A stretch of DNA of 64,000 bases from Mesostigma viride (GCA_009746045.1 RPFO01000648.1:1589920-1653919), one strand, 5' to 3'. Shown: positions 22,057-33,000, counted from the first letter of the stretch. The notes: a model not told the origin generated them from the letters alone. Program-made: numbers and translations.

Positions 22057-23334
22057 TCAATCATTCCTCATTCTTTCGTATTGGATCTGGACGTTGACCG
22101 AGTGCGCCATCATTTTCGCAAACCGCTTCCTCGCCGCCATGCCTGCAATGACAAATTGGGTCACGAAAGCCTGGCGAGCGTTGTCGACGCCGTGGAAATG
22201 TTTGCGGAGGATCGCGCCGAATGTTTCGACTGACATTGGGGCTTTTTTGCCTCGAGAAGGCATGAACAAGTAAGGCCTGTCTTTCCGCATGTCGAGCGCT
22301 TCTCGCAACGTTTTCAGATTCTTGGGGACTACAAAATCTATCGCCCCGAGGACCGGCGCGGTCTTGTGGGCGTTGATGATGAACCTGTACTCTTTTGGGA
22401 TGTAGCCGTTCTCGGTCTTTCCCAATTCTTTCGCCGATTTCACAATCCGGGCGTCGTGGTAGTCGAGCCTGACAGGTGGCAGTTCTTCGCCGGAAAAGTA
22501 GAGGAGGCCGATGAGCGCCTTGTCGCTCTCCAAGCCCTCTTTGACGGCCTTATCTCGCAACTCGACGAGCTCGGGCCATGGGTGGGCTGGTGGCTTGTTT
22601 TCGCTCACGAATTCCGCGTTGGCCTCGAGACCTTCCTGGGACGTCGCCATGTCCTCCACGTAGGCCTCGCGCACGTCTTGCGGGATCCTTTTGCCGGCAT
22701 CCATCTGGTTATCGATCGAGTTGATCGATGAGAAAAGGTCCTTGGCGTTCGTCTTCTTGGTGATGGCGCGGTCCTTCTTGCCGCCCCTCTCGGAAGGCTC
22801 AGACAGGGCGTCTACGGCCTCGCGCACTTTCTTGGTGTCGAGGAGGGGCGTCACAGGTTTGGCACCGTCTTTGTCTGGTTCGTATCCTAGATGCCTGAGG
22901 ATCTTTGTCAACCGCGCGAGGTATGTCTTCCCAGAACCCCTCGAAATCTGCCCCTTGGCCCTCTGCGCCCTCTTCCTTCCCGCCCCCTCAGCGGGGCTTA
23001 GCGTCTCCGGCAAATTCGCGACCATGTTCTTGGCGTCGTCCAAGGACCAAAGGGCGGGGTGTGCCAATGTCTTCTTAGGCGGCGCGGGCTTTGAAGGTGC
23101 TTCCTGGGGTTTGCACTCCTTTTCTGGGAGGCCGACGACTGCTCGCACCTCGTTGACCTCTTCGCAATCTGTCCCGTGTTTCTCCAACCACTTCTCGGTG
23201 GGTGTCCACTGGTCCTTCTTGGCCATCGCTCTCATTCGCTGTAGGGCGGCCTTCTCTGGGTGTTTGAGCCGATAGCGGGCCTGCGCTTCCCGGCGTTGGC
23301 GGAGTTCTTCCTCGGACCTGACGACTTTGACCAT
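22057..23334 (-). CDS. Tyrosine recombinase / integrase of the PLV (425 residues)
   Basis: Probably integrates the virus by cutting and rejoining DNA through a tyrosine. The N-terminal 130 residues are basic and helical (DNA binding). The core-binding region lies at about 130-250. The catalytic half has the first arginine in ELPPVRLDYHD, a candidate lysine in NAHKTAPVLG, the second arginine in NARQAFVT, a histidine in MMAHS, and the nucleophile in IQYERM near the C-terminus. The His of the usual HxxR motif is replaced (DNAR). It lies between the primase-helicase and AT-hook genes on the same strand. A TATA-like sequence (GTATAAG) lies 11-17 bases upstream. Its TATA-rich insertion site and near-random 6-bp duplication fit no strict attachment sequence that I can define. 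Confidence 0.8.
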   Translation of the reverse strand: MVKVVRSEEELRQRREAQARYRLKHPEKAALQRMRAMAKKDQWTPTEKWLEKHGTDCEEVNEVRAVVGLPEKECKPQEAPSKPAPPKKTLAHPALWSLDDAKNMVANLPETLSPAEGAGRKRAQRAKGQISRGSGKTYLARLTKILRHLGYEPDKDGAKPVTPLLDTKKVREAVDALSEPSERGGKKDRAITKKTNAKDLFSSINSIDNQMDAGKRIPQDVREAYVEDMATSQEGLEANAEFVSENKPPAHPWPELVELRDKAVKEGLESDKALIGLLYFSGEELPPVRLDYHDARIVKSAKELGKTENGYIPKEYRFIINAHKTAPVLGAIDFVVPKNLKTLREALDMRKDRPYLFMPSRGKKAPMSVETFGAILRKHFHGVDNARQAFVTQFVIAGMAARKRFAKMMAHSVNVQIQYERMRND

Positions 23335-23784
23335 GGCGGGTACTTATACCTATACATTAGAAAAAAATTTGGGATTTTTGAACGCACTGTTGATTTTTGT
23401 TTCGATTCTTGGGCATCGAGCTAATATTTTTAGGGTATGAAAACTTGCAGCCAAGGGTTGATGAATTTCGAGCCAACTTTTTTAAAATTTCACAAGTCCC
23501 AAAACACTGGCACCCCTTGACAAGAAGTTTTCAAGGCCCGGGAACTTTCTCTCGATGCCTGCCAAAAAAATCGGAATGGTCGAAAATGTCGGAAATCATT
23601 CCGCGCGCTTCGCGCAGACCTCTGTCACCGGCCGCCGCCCCCTTCCCACACCCTCTCGCGCCAAGTGGCGTAACTTTCTCGTTTGTAGTCCGTTTTCGAC
23701 GTTCTTGGTGTCCCCGGAAAGCTCTACTCAAGGCGCACACAATGGTGCAAATAGATATCAAATCGAATAAAGAAAACGTGAGTT

Positions 23785-24314
23785 TTAGGTTCTTTTGTCA
23801 TCGCCACCCGACTTCCCTTTCTTAGGCCTCCCCCAAGGCTTGGGAAGACCTGTTTCGGGGTCGATATTATGAGTCCTCGGCTTTGTGTCCTTCGACCCCG
23901 CGGGCCTACCACGCTTCTTGGGGCTCCGAGGGATGACTTCCTTTTTGATTTTCGGGGGGCGAGGGGCCTTTGGCGGAGGGGGGGGTTGCGGGGTTTGCGT
24001 TTCATGGCGATGATGTGCATCAACTTTTGGCGGCACTCGTGGCCTATCCCGGTATGCGTGGGGGGCAGCTCGCCGTCGTACCCGCACTCTCGCACAAACG
24101 CCGCCATCCTCTCGTGGACCTTTGGTGCTATTCTGGCGCCGGTCAGGTAGCGCACGAGTGTGGCCAGGTTGAGCACCAGATCTCGGCGGTCGGAACTGCC
24201 ACGGTAGGAGTTGTTATTCACCTTGAGCCCCGCGCAATTGTGAGTGGCTGGGTCTGGGAGGCTATATTGTGGGGAGGGCGTCGTGGGCTGAGAAAATGCC
24301 TGCTTCAAGTCCAT
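23785..24314 (-). CDS. Basic AT-hook protein, frameshifted in a C run
   Basis: The ATG at 24314 (MDLKQAFSQP) is preceded by an ACTATACA element. Residues 30-100 look folded (LVLNLATLVRYLTGARIAPKVHERM). The tail is very basic and contains AT-hook cores, KKRGRPAGSK and WGRPKKGKSG, expected to bind the minor groove of AT-rich DNA. The tail lies in another frame than the head. The switch occurs at a C8 run near 23977-23985, where one more C would restore a continuous Pro-rich linker. It may condense or organise viral DNA; the function is inferred only from the hooks. Confidence 0.65.
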
Positions 24315-24342
24315 CGCAAGTGTATAGTAATAAGAATAGATT

Positions 24343-25227
24343 TTATTTTTTCAGGACCAAGTAGGTATCAAAGTTTTTCCTATAGCGTTTCGAGTCGTCT
24401 GGTTCGTCGTTGTCGACCGCGAGGAAGTCGTGTGGGCTGTTTTGGGTGGCGTACTCCCACAGTGCCAGGAAGTCCTCTGGTGACGTGTGACCCGCCGATT
24501 CTTCTGCGATCTGTCGCGAGGCCCGCCGGTCCTTGGTGCGGAAGAGCACGAGGAACGAGACGTTGGCGCGGACGGACCTCGGAACTCCCGCGCTCGTGAA
24601 TGACTGGTTGACGAAGACCATGGACGTTAACAGGTGCCGGTGTTTGAATGCAAAGGACGACACGGGACCTTTCGAGTCCGCCCGGTAGAGCTTTGACCCC
24701 GCCATGTCGTCGATGAGGATGATCGAGGAGGGAGGCCCGTACTGGAACCGCGTCTCGGGCTCTTTGAACTGAAGCCTGTCGAGGGTCAAAAACATGTTGA
24801 GGTCCATGTCTTCTTCGGTCTTCTGGCCGTCTAAGAACTCCTTCTTGAACTTTTCCCACACCTTCAAGTCCCGCTGGTACTCCTCGTATTCCGTGAGGTC
24901 TTTCTTGATGTCCGCCACCATCTGGTTGAAGCTGTCGTCCGTGTACGTCTCCATACTCATGGCGGGCGTCGGAAGGAGCTTGTACTTCGGCTCGGTCGTG
25001 GCGGACCCCGAGATCAGGTACAGTTTGTCGAAAGAGTGCGCGTCGAAGTACGCCTTGACCATGTTGATGGCCGCCGTCGTCTTCCCGGTCCCTCGCATGC
25101 CCACAAAAGAGGCGATAAAGTGCAGCCTTGGCGCGTTGGATGGGACCTGGCGGGTCTTGGCGTATTTCAGCTTGAGGTCCTTGTTGGCGAGCGGCGTCTC
25201 GATGTGGATGCTCTCGATTTCTGGCAT
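24343..25227 (-). CDS. DNA-packaging ATPase, FtsK/HerA family (A32-like)
   Basis: Drives viral DNA into the capsid. Over 294 residues it has Walker A VGMRGTGKTT (about residue 43), Walker B SIILIDDMAGS (about 170), and a sensor-like stretch SMVFVNQSFTSAGVPRSVRANV typical of A32-like ATPases of PLVs, virophages and giant viruses. Length is normal for the family and the frame is intact. It is followed on the same strand by the AT-hook gene after 28 bases and preceded by the coiled-coil gene after 20 bases. Confidence 0.93.
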   Translation of the reverse strand: MPEIESIHIETPLANKDLKLKYAKTRQVPSNAPRLHFIASFVGMRGTGKTTAAINMVKAYFDAHSFDKLYLISGSATTEPKYKLLPTPAMSMETYTDDSFNQMVADIKKDLTEYEEYQRDLKVWEKFKKEFLDGQKTEEDMDLNMFLTLDRLQFKEPETRFQYGPPSSIILIDDMAGSKLYRADSKGPVSSFAFKHRHLLTSMVFVNQSFTSAGVPRSVRANVSFLVLFRTKDRRASRQIAEESAGHTSPEDFLALWEYATQNSPHDFLAVDNDEPDDSKRYRKNFDTYLVLKK

Positions 25228-25247
25228 TTATTAGAAGGCAGAGATTT

Positions 25248-25805
25248 TTAGTCGTCGTTGAGCGAGGCCAGCAGGGATGCCCGGATAGCCAGCATCCTTT
25301 GCTCGTAAGGCGTGAGAGTCGGCGCGGTCTTCACGGCAGGCGGAGGGGCTTTCGGTTTGGCGGCCTGTTCGCGCTCCTCCTGCTCGACCTCGTACTTTGG
25401 CTTCTTCCCGCGGCGGGGTCGAGGGGTGTCCGTCGGAGTCTCGGCGACCTCCTCGGCGGCCAACAGTCGTTCTATCCGGAACTTGTTTCGCTTCTCCTCC
25501 AGCTCGAGCTCGACCAGTCTCTGCCGCTGGAGTTCGAGTTCCTTCTCAAGGACCTTGCGCTTGGTGATCTCGGCCTCGCGCTCCTCCTGGCGCTTCTTGG
25601 CGCGCTCCTCGTTCCTCTTCTGGTGGTACGGCCGCATCTTGTCCCTGAGGGCCTGCTTCTGCTCCTCGGAGAGTTGTGCGCCCTTCTTGTACTTCACGGC
25701 CTTGCTAACCTCCTCGGTCTTTACGGGCTCCTGGGGTGCTGTCGATTCCACGTCGGCGGCGGCGGGGCTCGTTGGCGAATCTGGGGCGTCTGGGACTGGG
25801 TTCAT
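25248..25805 (-). CDS. Coiled-coil protein of unknown function (186 residues)
   Basis: The ATG at 25805 (MNPVPDAPDSPTSP) lies next to the divergent promoter, and longer upstream Met codons would overlap the opposite gene. Residues about 45-125 are almost all charged and Gln/Leu-rich (RKVLEKELELQRQRLVELEL), predicting a long coiled coil. A Lys/Pro-rich segment follows, then a conserved-looking tail YEQRMLAIRASLLASLNDD. It may be structural or a scaffold; no family is recognised. Confidence 0.75.
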   Translation of the reverse strand: MNPVPDAPDSPTSPAAADVESTAPQEPVKTEEVSKAVKYKKGAQLSEEQKQALRDKMRPYHQKRNEERAKKRQEEREAEITKRKVLEKELELQRQRLVELELEEKRNKFRIERLLAAEEVAETPTDTPRPRRGKKPKYEVEQEEREQAAKPKAPPPAVKTAPTLTPYEQRMLAIRASLLASLNDD

Positions 25806-25844
25806 TGGCGCTATAGTTAATGTCTTAGATAATATTAGAACAAC
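25806..25844. promoter_or_regulatory. Divergent promoter region of the PLV
   Basis: Only 39 bases separate the start codons of the leftward coiled-coil gene (25805) and the rightward fibre gene (25845). CTATAG (palindromic, 25811-25816) sits 6-11 bases from the leftward ATG, and an AT-rich 'gataatatt' lies before the rightward ATG. Confidence 0.6.
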
Positions 25845-26630
25845 ATGGTCGTGGTTAGCGGGAATCCTGCCAATTATAACCTGAGCACAGGGCTCGGAGA
25901 GGACACGGTGGACGAGCGAATTGCGGACCTCGAGAGCGATCTCCAGTCCCTTCAGCTGCAGGTCCATCCCTTCGACTCGCACATCACCGTTAACGGGGTC
26001 CGCTACGTATACCCGAGCGCCCCGACGCGAGTGAGACTGGGCGACAACTACAGCGAATGGACGGCCGTCACGACAGGCGAGACAAGCGGGATGTTAGAGG
26101 TCGACGGGGGCATCGTCGCAGATTGGATTCGGATTTCCTCTTTGCGACTGCTCGACCAATACGCGACAATTTCCGAGATCGTCGCAGACCGAATATTGAC
26201 GCGCGATCAGATCGACTGGCTATTTGATAGGCACAGTGTTGGATACACCACATTGCCCAGCCCTAGCGCCATGTTCACGATCCAATACGAGAACGGCACC
26301 TTGTCTGCCCCTGGAACTACGTTCACGATCACAAACAATCAGGATATCCGCATACTTCTTCCCTACACGGTCACGGGAGGAGACAGCGACGGGAAATGCA
26401 CGTACCAAGTCCAGGTTCTTGGGGCTTTGGATCCGATCAACGCAAGCCAGACTGTAGACGGTCCTCACATGGACGAAATCCATTTTGGAAGCACCGGTCA
26501 TGCGTATTTTGGAAAACTGATGAGTTTCTCTCAGGTCGGGTTTGCGACGACTAGGGACCTGAATAGGATGCAGAGACTCTCTAACGGCCTCCACATCACG
26601 CGCACATACGCCCCTCTAACGGCCTGGGAC

Positions 26631-26635
26631 ATAGG
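26631..26635. repeat. Left target-site duplication of gypsy-2 (ATAGG)
   Basis: ATAGG precedes the 5' LTR here and follows the 3' LTR at 39360-39364. It belongs to the fibre gene. Confidence 0.93.
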
Positions 26636-27209
26636 TGTTACGTCGCGTAACAATTCGTTGTAGTTACGGACGTAAATTAGGTCCTTTGCCTCGGTTGTCC
26701 CTAGGTTTACGTTTAGGCTCCTACCGGGACATTATTGTCCTCGTAACAGTACCGTGGTACATTGGGTGCCGTTGGGCGCCGCGCCGCGTACTTTACTAGT
26801 GGTCCTGATCCTGTGGTAGAATGTAGTGGACCAGCGTGCATCAGTAGATTTAGTGGACCAGCGTGCACCTGTAGGCGAGGGCCATGTCGGCCCGAGCGTG
26901 TTGGACCGTTGGTGACCATTTATGCGCGTTCTACCCCTTTGTGTGTGCACTCGGCGTGTGTTAAGTGAATTGACACATTTAGGCTTGGGTCACGGCAGTG
27001 TAGTTGTGTTTCCTTCCTCTATTCCTGGAGTAAACGGGTTTTAATAAATGGTTGTATGGCGTATTATAGCAACACTTACGTTAATGCATTGAGATCAGCT
27101 CCGTCACGTTCGTCTTTCGCCAGAGGGTTAAGTAGAGGAGGCCTGACCAGTTTAGGTAGTATCAGGCCCATTAGAGGTAGAGGTGGAGGTAGATATCCGC
27201 GGCGTAACA
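26636..27209 (+). repeat. 5' LTR of gypsy-2 (574 bp)
   Basis: TGTTACGTCGCG ... CGCGGCGTAACA. It has AATAAA at 27042-27047 and differs from the 3' LTR at one base that I noticed (g at 27187, a at 39337 by alignment). TGG begins one base downstream (27211) as expected for a tRNA primer site, followed by a self-complementary ttccggaggaa. Confidence 0.93.
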
Positions 27210-27415
27210 ATGGTTCCGGAGGAACTTCAGTAGGTAGTGAACGAGACGACTATCCCTTGCCACATACACCTTTTCAAGACCCCTTCCGCGTCCAGGAACA
27301 AGAAGTCGACACTTCCTTGATAGGTAATGGGCGGGTCGCCTTCAAGCTAGGAGCGTCGTGCTGCCCGTTTCGGGACACGCTTTACCTAGAAGCTAGACCT
27401 GCTCACAGCGGATAA
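27056..27415 (+). CDS. Arg/Gly-rich short protein starting inside the LTR of gypsy-2
   Basis: The frame (119 residues, MAYYSNTYVNALRSAPSRSS) begins in the LTR, crosses the LTR end and primer site, and continues into the leader. It has an RGG-like basic segment (LSRGGLTSLGSIRPIRGRGG). The gypsy-1 counterpart is at 60455-60757. In the 3' LTR the same frame runs into flanking DNA. Conservation could simply reflect LTR identity, so it may be leader RNA rather than a gene. Confidence 0.4.
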   Translation: MAYYSNTYVNALRSAPSRSSFARGLSRGGLTSLGSIRPIRGRGGGRYPRRNNGSGGTSVGSERDDYPLPHTPFQDPFRVQEQEVDTSLIGNGRVAFKLGASCCPFRDTLYLEARPAHSG

Positions 27416-27742
27416 ATCCTTTCGTAGTTAGCCTGTCCTTCGCCTTGTTTTCCTGCTTACGGTTGTTTCCTGCCTTAGATCGGGGAGTATTACTGTTCGG
27501 AGACGATTAGCGTCGCCGTACCTACACCTTTTTCCTTGTGCTGCTGCTTTATTAGACGGCCGCACCCGCAGAGTTACGGGGCGCTGTGTTAGGACGAGCG
27601 CTGGGATATCCGGCCGCTGACTTAGGACGAGAGCTGGAAACTCCCGCCCTCCTTCTTCTTTCGGTGATCCAGATCGTCAAGCTAAGTCGCCTACCCCTAC
27701 CTCGTCTAGCTTGACATCACAAGACACGCCAGGTGAGTTATC
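27416..27742 (+). other. Gypsy-2 leader region
   Basis: Untranslated leader between the LTR-borne frame and ORF2; probably packaging signal territory. Nothing else is seen. Confidence 0.5.
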
Positions 27743-28135
27743 ATGAGTCAACGTCGTGTTTTTACTGCGCCTTCCCATTCATCTAGTGATAATAGTTTAG
27801 CTAAGTATTACGTAGTTATTACCCCTCAATGGTCAGCCATTTTCCTCTCTTGGTCAGATGCTAGGAAGATAGTGCAAAACCGTACATATAATGTAATTAG
27901 GTATAAGAAATTTGTTACCTTCGAGGAAGCTCAACAATTCCTTATAGACCATAGCGTATCAGATCTAGGCCTACACGTACGTTCTACTCCTCATGGTCGC
28001 CCTCCTGTAGAAGCTCTAGATTTTGCTACCCCTCCTTCGTCTCCCCCTAAGAGGGCTGCATCCTCATCTAGCTTAGATACTCCTCTCACCTTGGAATTCG
28101 GTTCCCTATCCATTACTGTTGTTAAAAAGGACTGA
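27743..28135 (+). CDS. ORF2 of gypsy-2: RNase H1 N-terminal / viroplasmin-like hybrid-binding domain
   Basis: In this 130-residue protein, residues about 22-72 (YYVVITPQWSAIFLSWSDAR ... YKKFVTFEEAQQFLIDH) show the YYVV-x-G/x-P-x-I-x-x-x-W ... KKF-x-T-x-x-E-A-x-x-F pattern of the hybrid-binding domain found at the N-terminus of RNase H1 and in caulimovirus viroplasmin. The domain binds RNA/DNA hybrids or RNA. The C-terminal half is Ser/Pro-rich. It stands as its own ORF before gag, and the gypsy-1 copy (59711-60103) differs by a single residue that I noticed, so it is conserved. It may coat reverse-transcription intermediates; that role is inferred. Confidence 0.75.
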   Translation: MSQRRVFTAPSHSSSDNSLAKYYVVITPQWSAIFLSWSDARKIVQNRTYNVIRYKKFVTFEEAQQFLIDHSVSDLGLHVRSTPHGRPPVEALDFATPPSSPPKRAASSSSLDTPLTLEFGSLSITVVKKD

Positions 28136-28259
28136 TTTAAATTGTTCCTTTCTTTTAAGCCATTAAAATCTTTTCCTTTTCTTTCCTTGCCTTATATTAG
28201 GCCTTGTCCTTTATCCTTGTTGCTTTCAGTTAGATTTTTGATCATTTACTTAAACAAAA

Positions 28260-28311
28260 ATGGATCCAGTGGGTGGTAACCTGTCGCCTATACCTACCAA
28301 TACTCCTACTA

Positions 28312-28348
<37 letters not shown>

Positions 28349-30003
28349 CCATAACAACAATCGGGTAACCGACGGGACTCACTTGAAACGGTACACCATC
28401 TCACTCCTCAAGGTAATCTTCGTGCCTCACCTCCTTCTCCGCTTGCTGATGGTCGCCGTCGTCCCTCACTTACCCCTCCTACCTATGAACAACGTCAACG
28501 TATGCAAGTCAGATTTAGTGATGACCCTTCCCTTACCCTGAACCAGGCCCCTGCCCCTCCTGCAACCTTGGCTCAACCCTCCAGCAGGTCCTCACTAACT
28601 AACAATGTTTTTAGGCCTCCTTCCCACCCTGTTCCTTCCATGCCTGCTCTTAACACGGGTCGTGCCTCTGCCCCTGTCGGTCCTTCTGGGCGCCCTAGTG
28701 CAGTTCCCTTTTACCCACCTGCTTCCTGGTCCTACCCTGAGACGGCCTATGAGGCAGCCCAGGTCCCTACCCGTGTGGCTGATTTAGAAGTTAATAATGA
28801 TTTCAGTACCATGCCCTAGATGATAGAAATTATGATCATTTTGCCTATTCCTCTCTTCGTGAGCAATATACTGTCCCCTTCTCTATGGGCACCAGCCTGA
28901 AACGGTGGCCCCTCTAGACCCCTACCCAAGACTTTTCCTATCCTTCCTTCTATCCCGCTTATGTAGCAGTGGAAGATAGTGGCCCTATGGGAAAAACTGA
29001 TTCTTCTAATCCCCCTAAGCCTCCTGCTCTTCCCCTCTTTGCTAACCTTCCCAAGCTGGATGTCAAGTCTACCCCTCAACAGTTTTTCACCTTTATTATG
29101 TTGCTTACCCAGAATACGGAGTCGTGGCAGAATCATAATAGATGGCGTCTCTCTGATGCTGTATTAGTTCCTCATTATCTTACAACCTGCATTACTCCTG
29201 AGCTTGCTAACCTCATTCAGTGTGAGTCTTTGGCCTCTCACGCCTACCCTAACTCTGTAGCAGAACTGTTTAAGCGTTTAGAGAACCATTTAGTCCCTCC
29301 TGATTCAGATTGGCAGGATAGATTAGCCTTTGGTACCTTGCAGCAGGGTACTAAATCCTTTAAAGAATATATGAAAGAGTTTGATGCTCAGATGGTACGA
29401 ATTAGGGATTTGTCGGGTGCAGAAGTACGTGCTCGCTTCCTTCAGGGCCTCAGTAGACCCTTATTGCGTGAAGTCAAGCGCCAGTTCTCTGCCTACCGTT
29501 TTACTGACCTGCCCCTCAAGCATGTGCGCCAGCATCTTTTACGAGTAGCAGATTTCTTCTCCACACCTTCTCTTCCTACCCGTTCCCGTATTAATAATAT
29601 TAGCCTTACCCCTGAGGAGGAGAACTCCTATGTAGAAGAATTAGATATCTGTGTGACTGACCTTTCAGCTCTGGATGTCTCTCATATTACCTGCTATCAT
29701 TGTAAGGAAGTAGGTCATCTTAAACGTGAGTGCCCCAAGTTCCTTTCGGGTGCTCCCCCTCATCCCGACGCTCGCCCTCCTCGTACCCCTCAGCGTGCTC
29801 CTATTCGTCCCACTTCAGGACGCATTCCTTCAGCTACCCCTAGTAGGCTGAATGCTGTGCAGACAGGATCCCCAGGGTTCCCCTATGATAATCAGGCTCC
29901 CGCACCCTCTTCAATCCCTCGTGACCCTCCAGCAGTGGCTTTTCCGCCAGGGTCTTCTTCGGGGTTCGTTCCTATGGATTTGGGGGGGGAGGGGGAACAG
30001 TAG
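28260..30003 (+). pseudogene. gag: Gag of gypsy-2 with CCHC zinc knuckle, frameshifted
   Basis: The ATG at 28260 (MDPVGGNLSPIPTNTPT) is followed by a poly-Asn run encoded by an aat/aac microsatellite, then Pro-rich sequence. The gag core (LFANLPKLDVKSTPQQFFTF ... ENHLVPPDSDWQDRLAFGTL) and a zinc knuckle CYHCKEVGHLKREC at about 29695 follow. Relative to gypsy-1, single bases are missing near 28354, 28814 and 28887, so the reading frame is broken three times. The gag frame ends TAG at 30001-30003 just after a G8 run. Confidence 0.85.
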
Positions 30004-33000
30004 GCCTGTCAGCCGGGGGTAACCTGGACAGGTCCTTAGATAGTACCCCAGATAATAATTTTTGCTTGCCTGTTTTTATAACCTCTGTAGGAGCTGAATC
30101 ATCCCTACCACTACGTGTGCGTCCTCTTATGTTCTTGAATGGTGGTTTAACCGTCCCTCACACTGTTGTAGACCCCTTCTTGCATGCTGATGAACTCTTG
30201 AATGTCTCTGTGTTGGTAGATAGCGGTGCGGCTAGCTCCTTTGTGAGCGAGGCCCTAGTTAGACGTTTAGGACTAGTCCCTACCCCTCACACCAAACCCG
30301 TTACTGTTCATTATGCTGATGGTCGCACCAGTCATTCCCCGGGTACGGTGTCCCTTCCCATGGTTATACAAGGACGTACTGTCAACCTGACGGCCACTAT
30401 AGGCCCTATCACTACCGCTGATGTATTACTAGGATTAGATTGGCACCAGGATAATAAGATTACTATTAATTATGATACCATGGTCATTTGGTTTCCAGAT
30501 AGCTCTTACTGGGTACCTGAACGTCATTATAGATTGGAAAATTTATCCTTGGTAGATATTACTCCTCCTACACCTGTTGATCCTCCTGTAAGACCTATAC
30601 CTGAAGTATTAATGTCAAATGACGAATTACGTTCTGAATTAAAGCAAAATGGATACCTATTATGTATGTTCCTTCAGTTAGAAGTACAAGAGATACCTAT
30701 CACTAATAATAGTGTGGATATAGATGTAAATACAGTGGATACAATAGGAGTAGGATTTACTGAAAATGAAATAGTAAGATACATGGCTGTGATAGATTCC
30801 TCAAAAGTATTTGAAGAAAAGACTCCTTCTTATCCTCCTCCTCGTTCTGTTTTACACCGTGTAGTTATCAAGGACGGTGCAGTTCCTACGCACTCTCCGA
30901 TGTATAGAATGGGCCCTACCGAGTTAAAGGAACTAAAACAGATTTTAGTGTCATTATTAGAAGCAGGATTGATAGAGCCTAGTAACTCCCCCTACTCAGC
31001 TGGTGTCCTGTTAGTTCCTAAGCCAAATGGCAAGTTTCGCCTAGTTACTGATTATAGGAAGTTGAATGATATTACTGTGAAATCTAAATACCCTCTACCT
31101 CGTATTGACGATATATTTAATAAGGTTAAAGGTTCCACTTGTTTCACAGTACTGGATTGTGCGGATGGTTTTTGGCAGTTGCGGATAGCTCCTGAGGATT
31201 GCCATAAAACCGCCTTTGCTACCCCTTTTGGTCATTACCAGTTTAGAGTAGCGGCTATGGGACTCTGTAACTCGCCTGCCTCTTTTCAAATGTTAATGAA
31301 TGAAGTGCTTAGACCTGTTATGGGAAATTCTCATCTTCCTCAGGTGTCCTCTGATCTAAAGGATCCTCCTTCTCCTCTGTTTCTTTATCTGAGCATGACC
31401 GTTCTTGTGCTCAAGCTTACTTAGATGATATTCTTATTTACTCTCCTGATTTTGAAACGCACCTACGTGATTTAAAGAAAGTATTAGAAATAATGGCTGA
31501 AAATTCTTTGTGGGCGCGCCGTGCTAAAGTGCGTTCGGGTAGGAGTGTCCCATTTTTAGGGCACGTTCTGTCAGATGCCGGGGTCGCTACCGACCCGGAT
31601 AAAACTAAGTCAATTCAGGAATGGCCTACTCCTACCGACGTTAAAGGTGTACGTAGTTTCCTAGGAATTGCTTCTTACTATAGGCGTTTTATCCCGCGTT
31701 TCGCACTATAGCAGCCCCTATTAATCATTTATTAAAGAAGGATATCCCCTTTGTTTGGAGTAGTGAGTGTCAGTCTGCTTTTCAGTGCCTAAAATCCCTA
31801 CTCCTTTCCCCTCCTGTACTCATCCTACCGGATACTACTAAACCCTTTGTTGTGGCTACAGATGCTAGTAAAGTAGCTATAGGTGGTGTCCTTCTCCAGG
31901 ATCAGGGTCAGGGCTTACAGCCAATTGAATATATCTCTAGGACAATGCTCCCTGCGGAGCGTAACTATCCCGTCCACCAGCAGGAACTCTTAGCTGTGGT
32001 GTATTGTTGCCACGCGTGGCAGCACTTCCTTAAAGGTGCTCAATTTGATGTCTGCCTGAATGAACCCTGTGAGCTAGATCCTTATAGGTTAGTTATCCAA
32101 ACGGATCATCGTCCCCTTACCCATCTTCTCTCCCAACCCAACCTTACCCCTCGGCAAGCGCGCTGGATGGAATTTTTAGCACAGTTTTCCCCTTTTAAAC
32201 TTCAGTATGTCAAGGGTGTAGATAACATAGTACCAGATGCACTCTCTCGTCGTGCAGACTATTCCTTCTTCGAGGACCTTGATGTTCTCAATATTACTCT
32301 AGTTCCTACTACTATGGGTGTAACCCCTTATGGTGAACTACCTGATGATGATTCCTATGCCTACCTCTTTCATACAGCTGTTCGCATGCCTGATCTCCTT
32401 TCTCACGTAGGACTCTCTCTCCCGTGTGAGGCCCTTCCTGTGGCCTCGGTGGGGGGGAGGGGAAAAATAAAATTTCTATACCGCTTAGCCATATAGCGAC
32501 TAGGTCAGGAAAGTCTTATGAAAACGTAGTCCCTAGGACCTCCCCTTCTCTTCGGCAAGGCGGTAGGAGATCTCTTTAAACCTGTTCTGGATACTTCTGT
32601 AGCGATGCCTACCTCTGATCTTGAACGCCTTATTAGTAGATTTACGGCCACTGAGCCGGAAGCATTAGCTGCCATTGCTGCACATCCCCAACAATTAGGC
32701 AAGCACCCTTGTAAATTTGTAGGTGGGTTTTTATATGTGCAGATAGCAGATTCTCCCCCTCAATGGCGCCTGTATGTCCCTCCTATCTGTCGCTCCTCCT
32801 TGCTCTTTGAGTTGCATGACTTAGCTGCTCACCAGGGTGGTAAACGGGTACGGGACCTAGTAGCCCGCTCTTATTACTGGCCTTCCCTTTATAAGGATGT
32901 GGATGAGTATGTTAGAACTTGTCAATCTTGCCAGGAAATGAAACCCAATAATGTAGGACAGATAGCAGAACCTAGGACCTTGCCTGACCCTATCATGCCT

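Noticed and set aside
25312..25884. Plus-strand frames opposite the coiled-coil gene
   Set aside because: Leu/Ser-rich reflections of charged coiled-coil codons.
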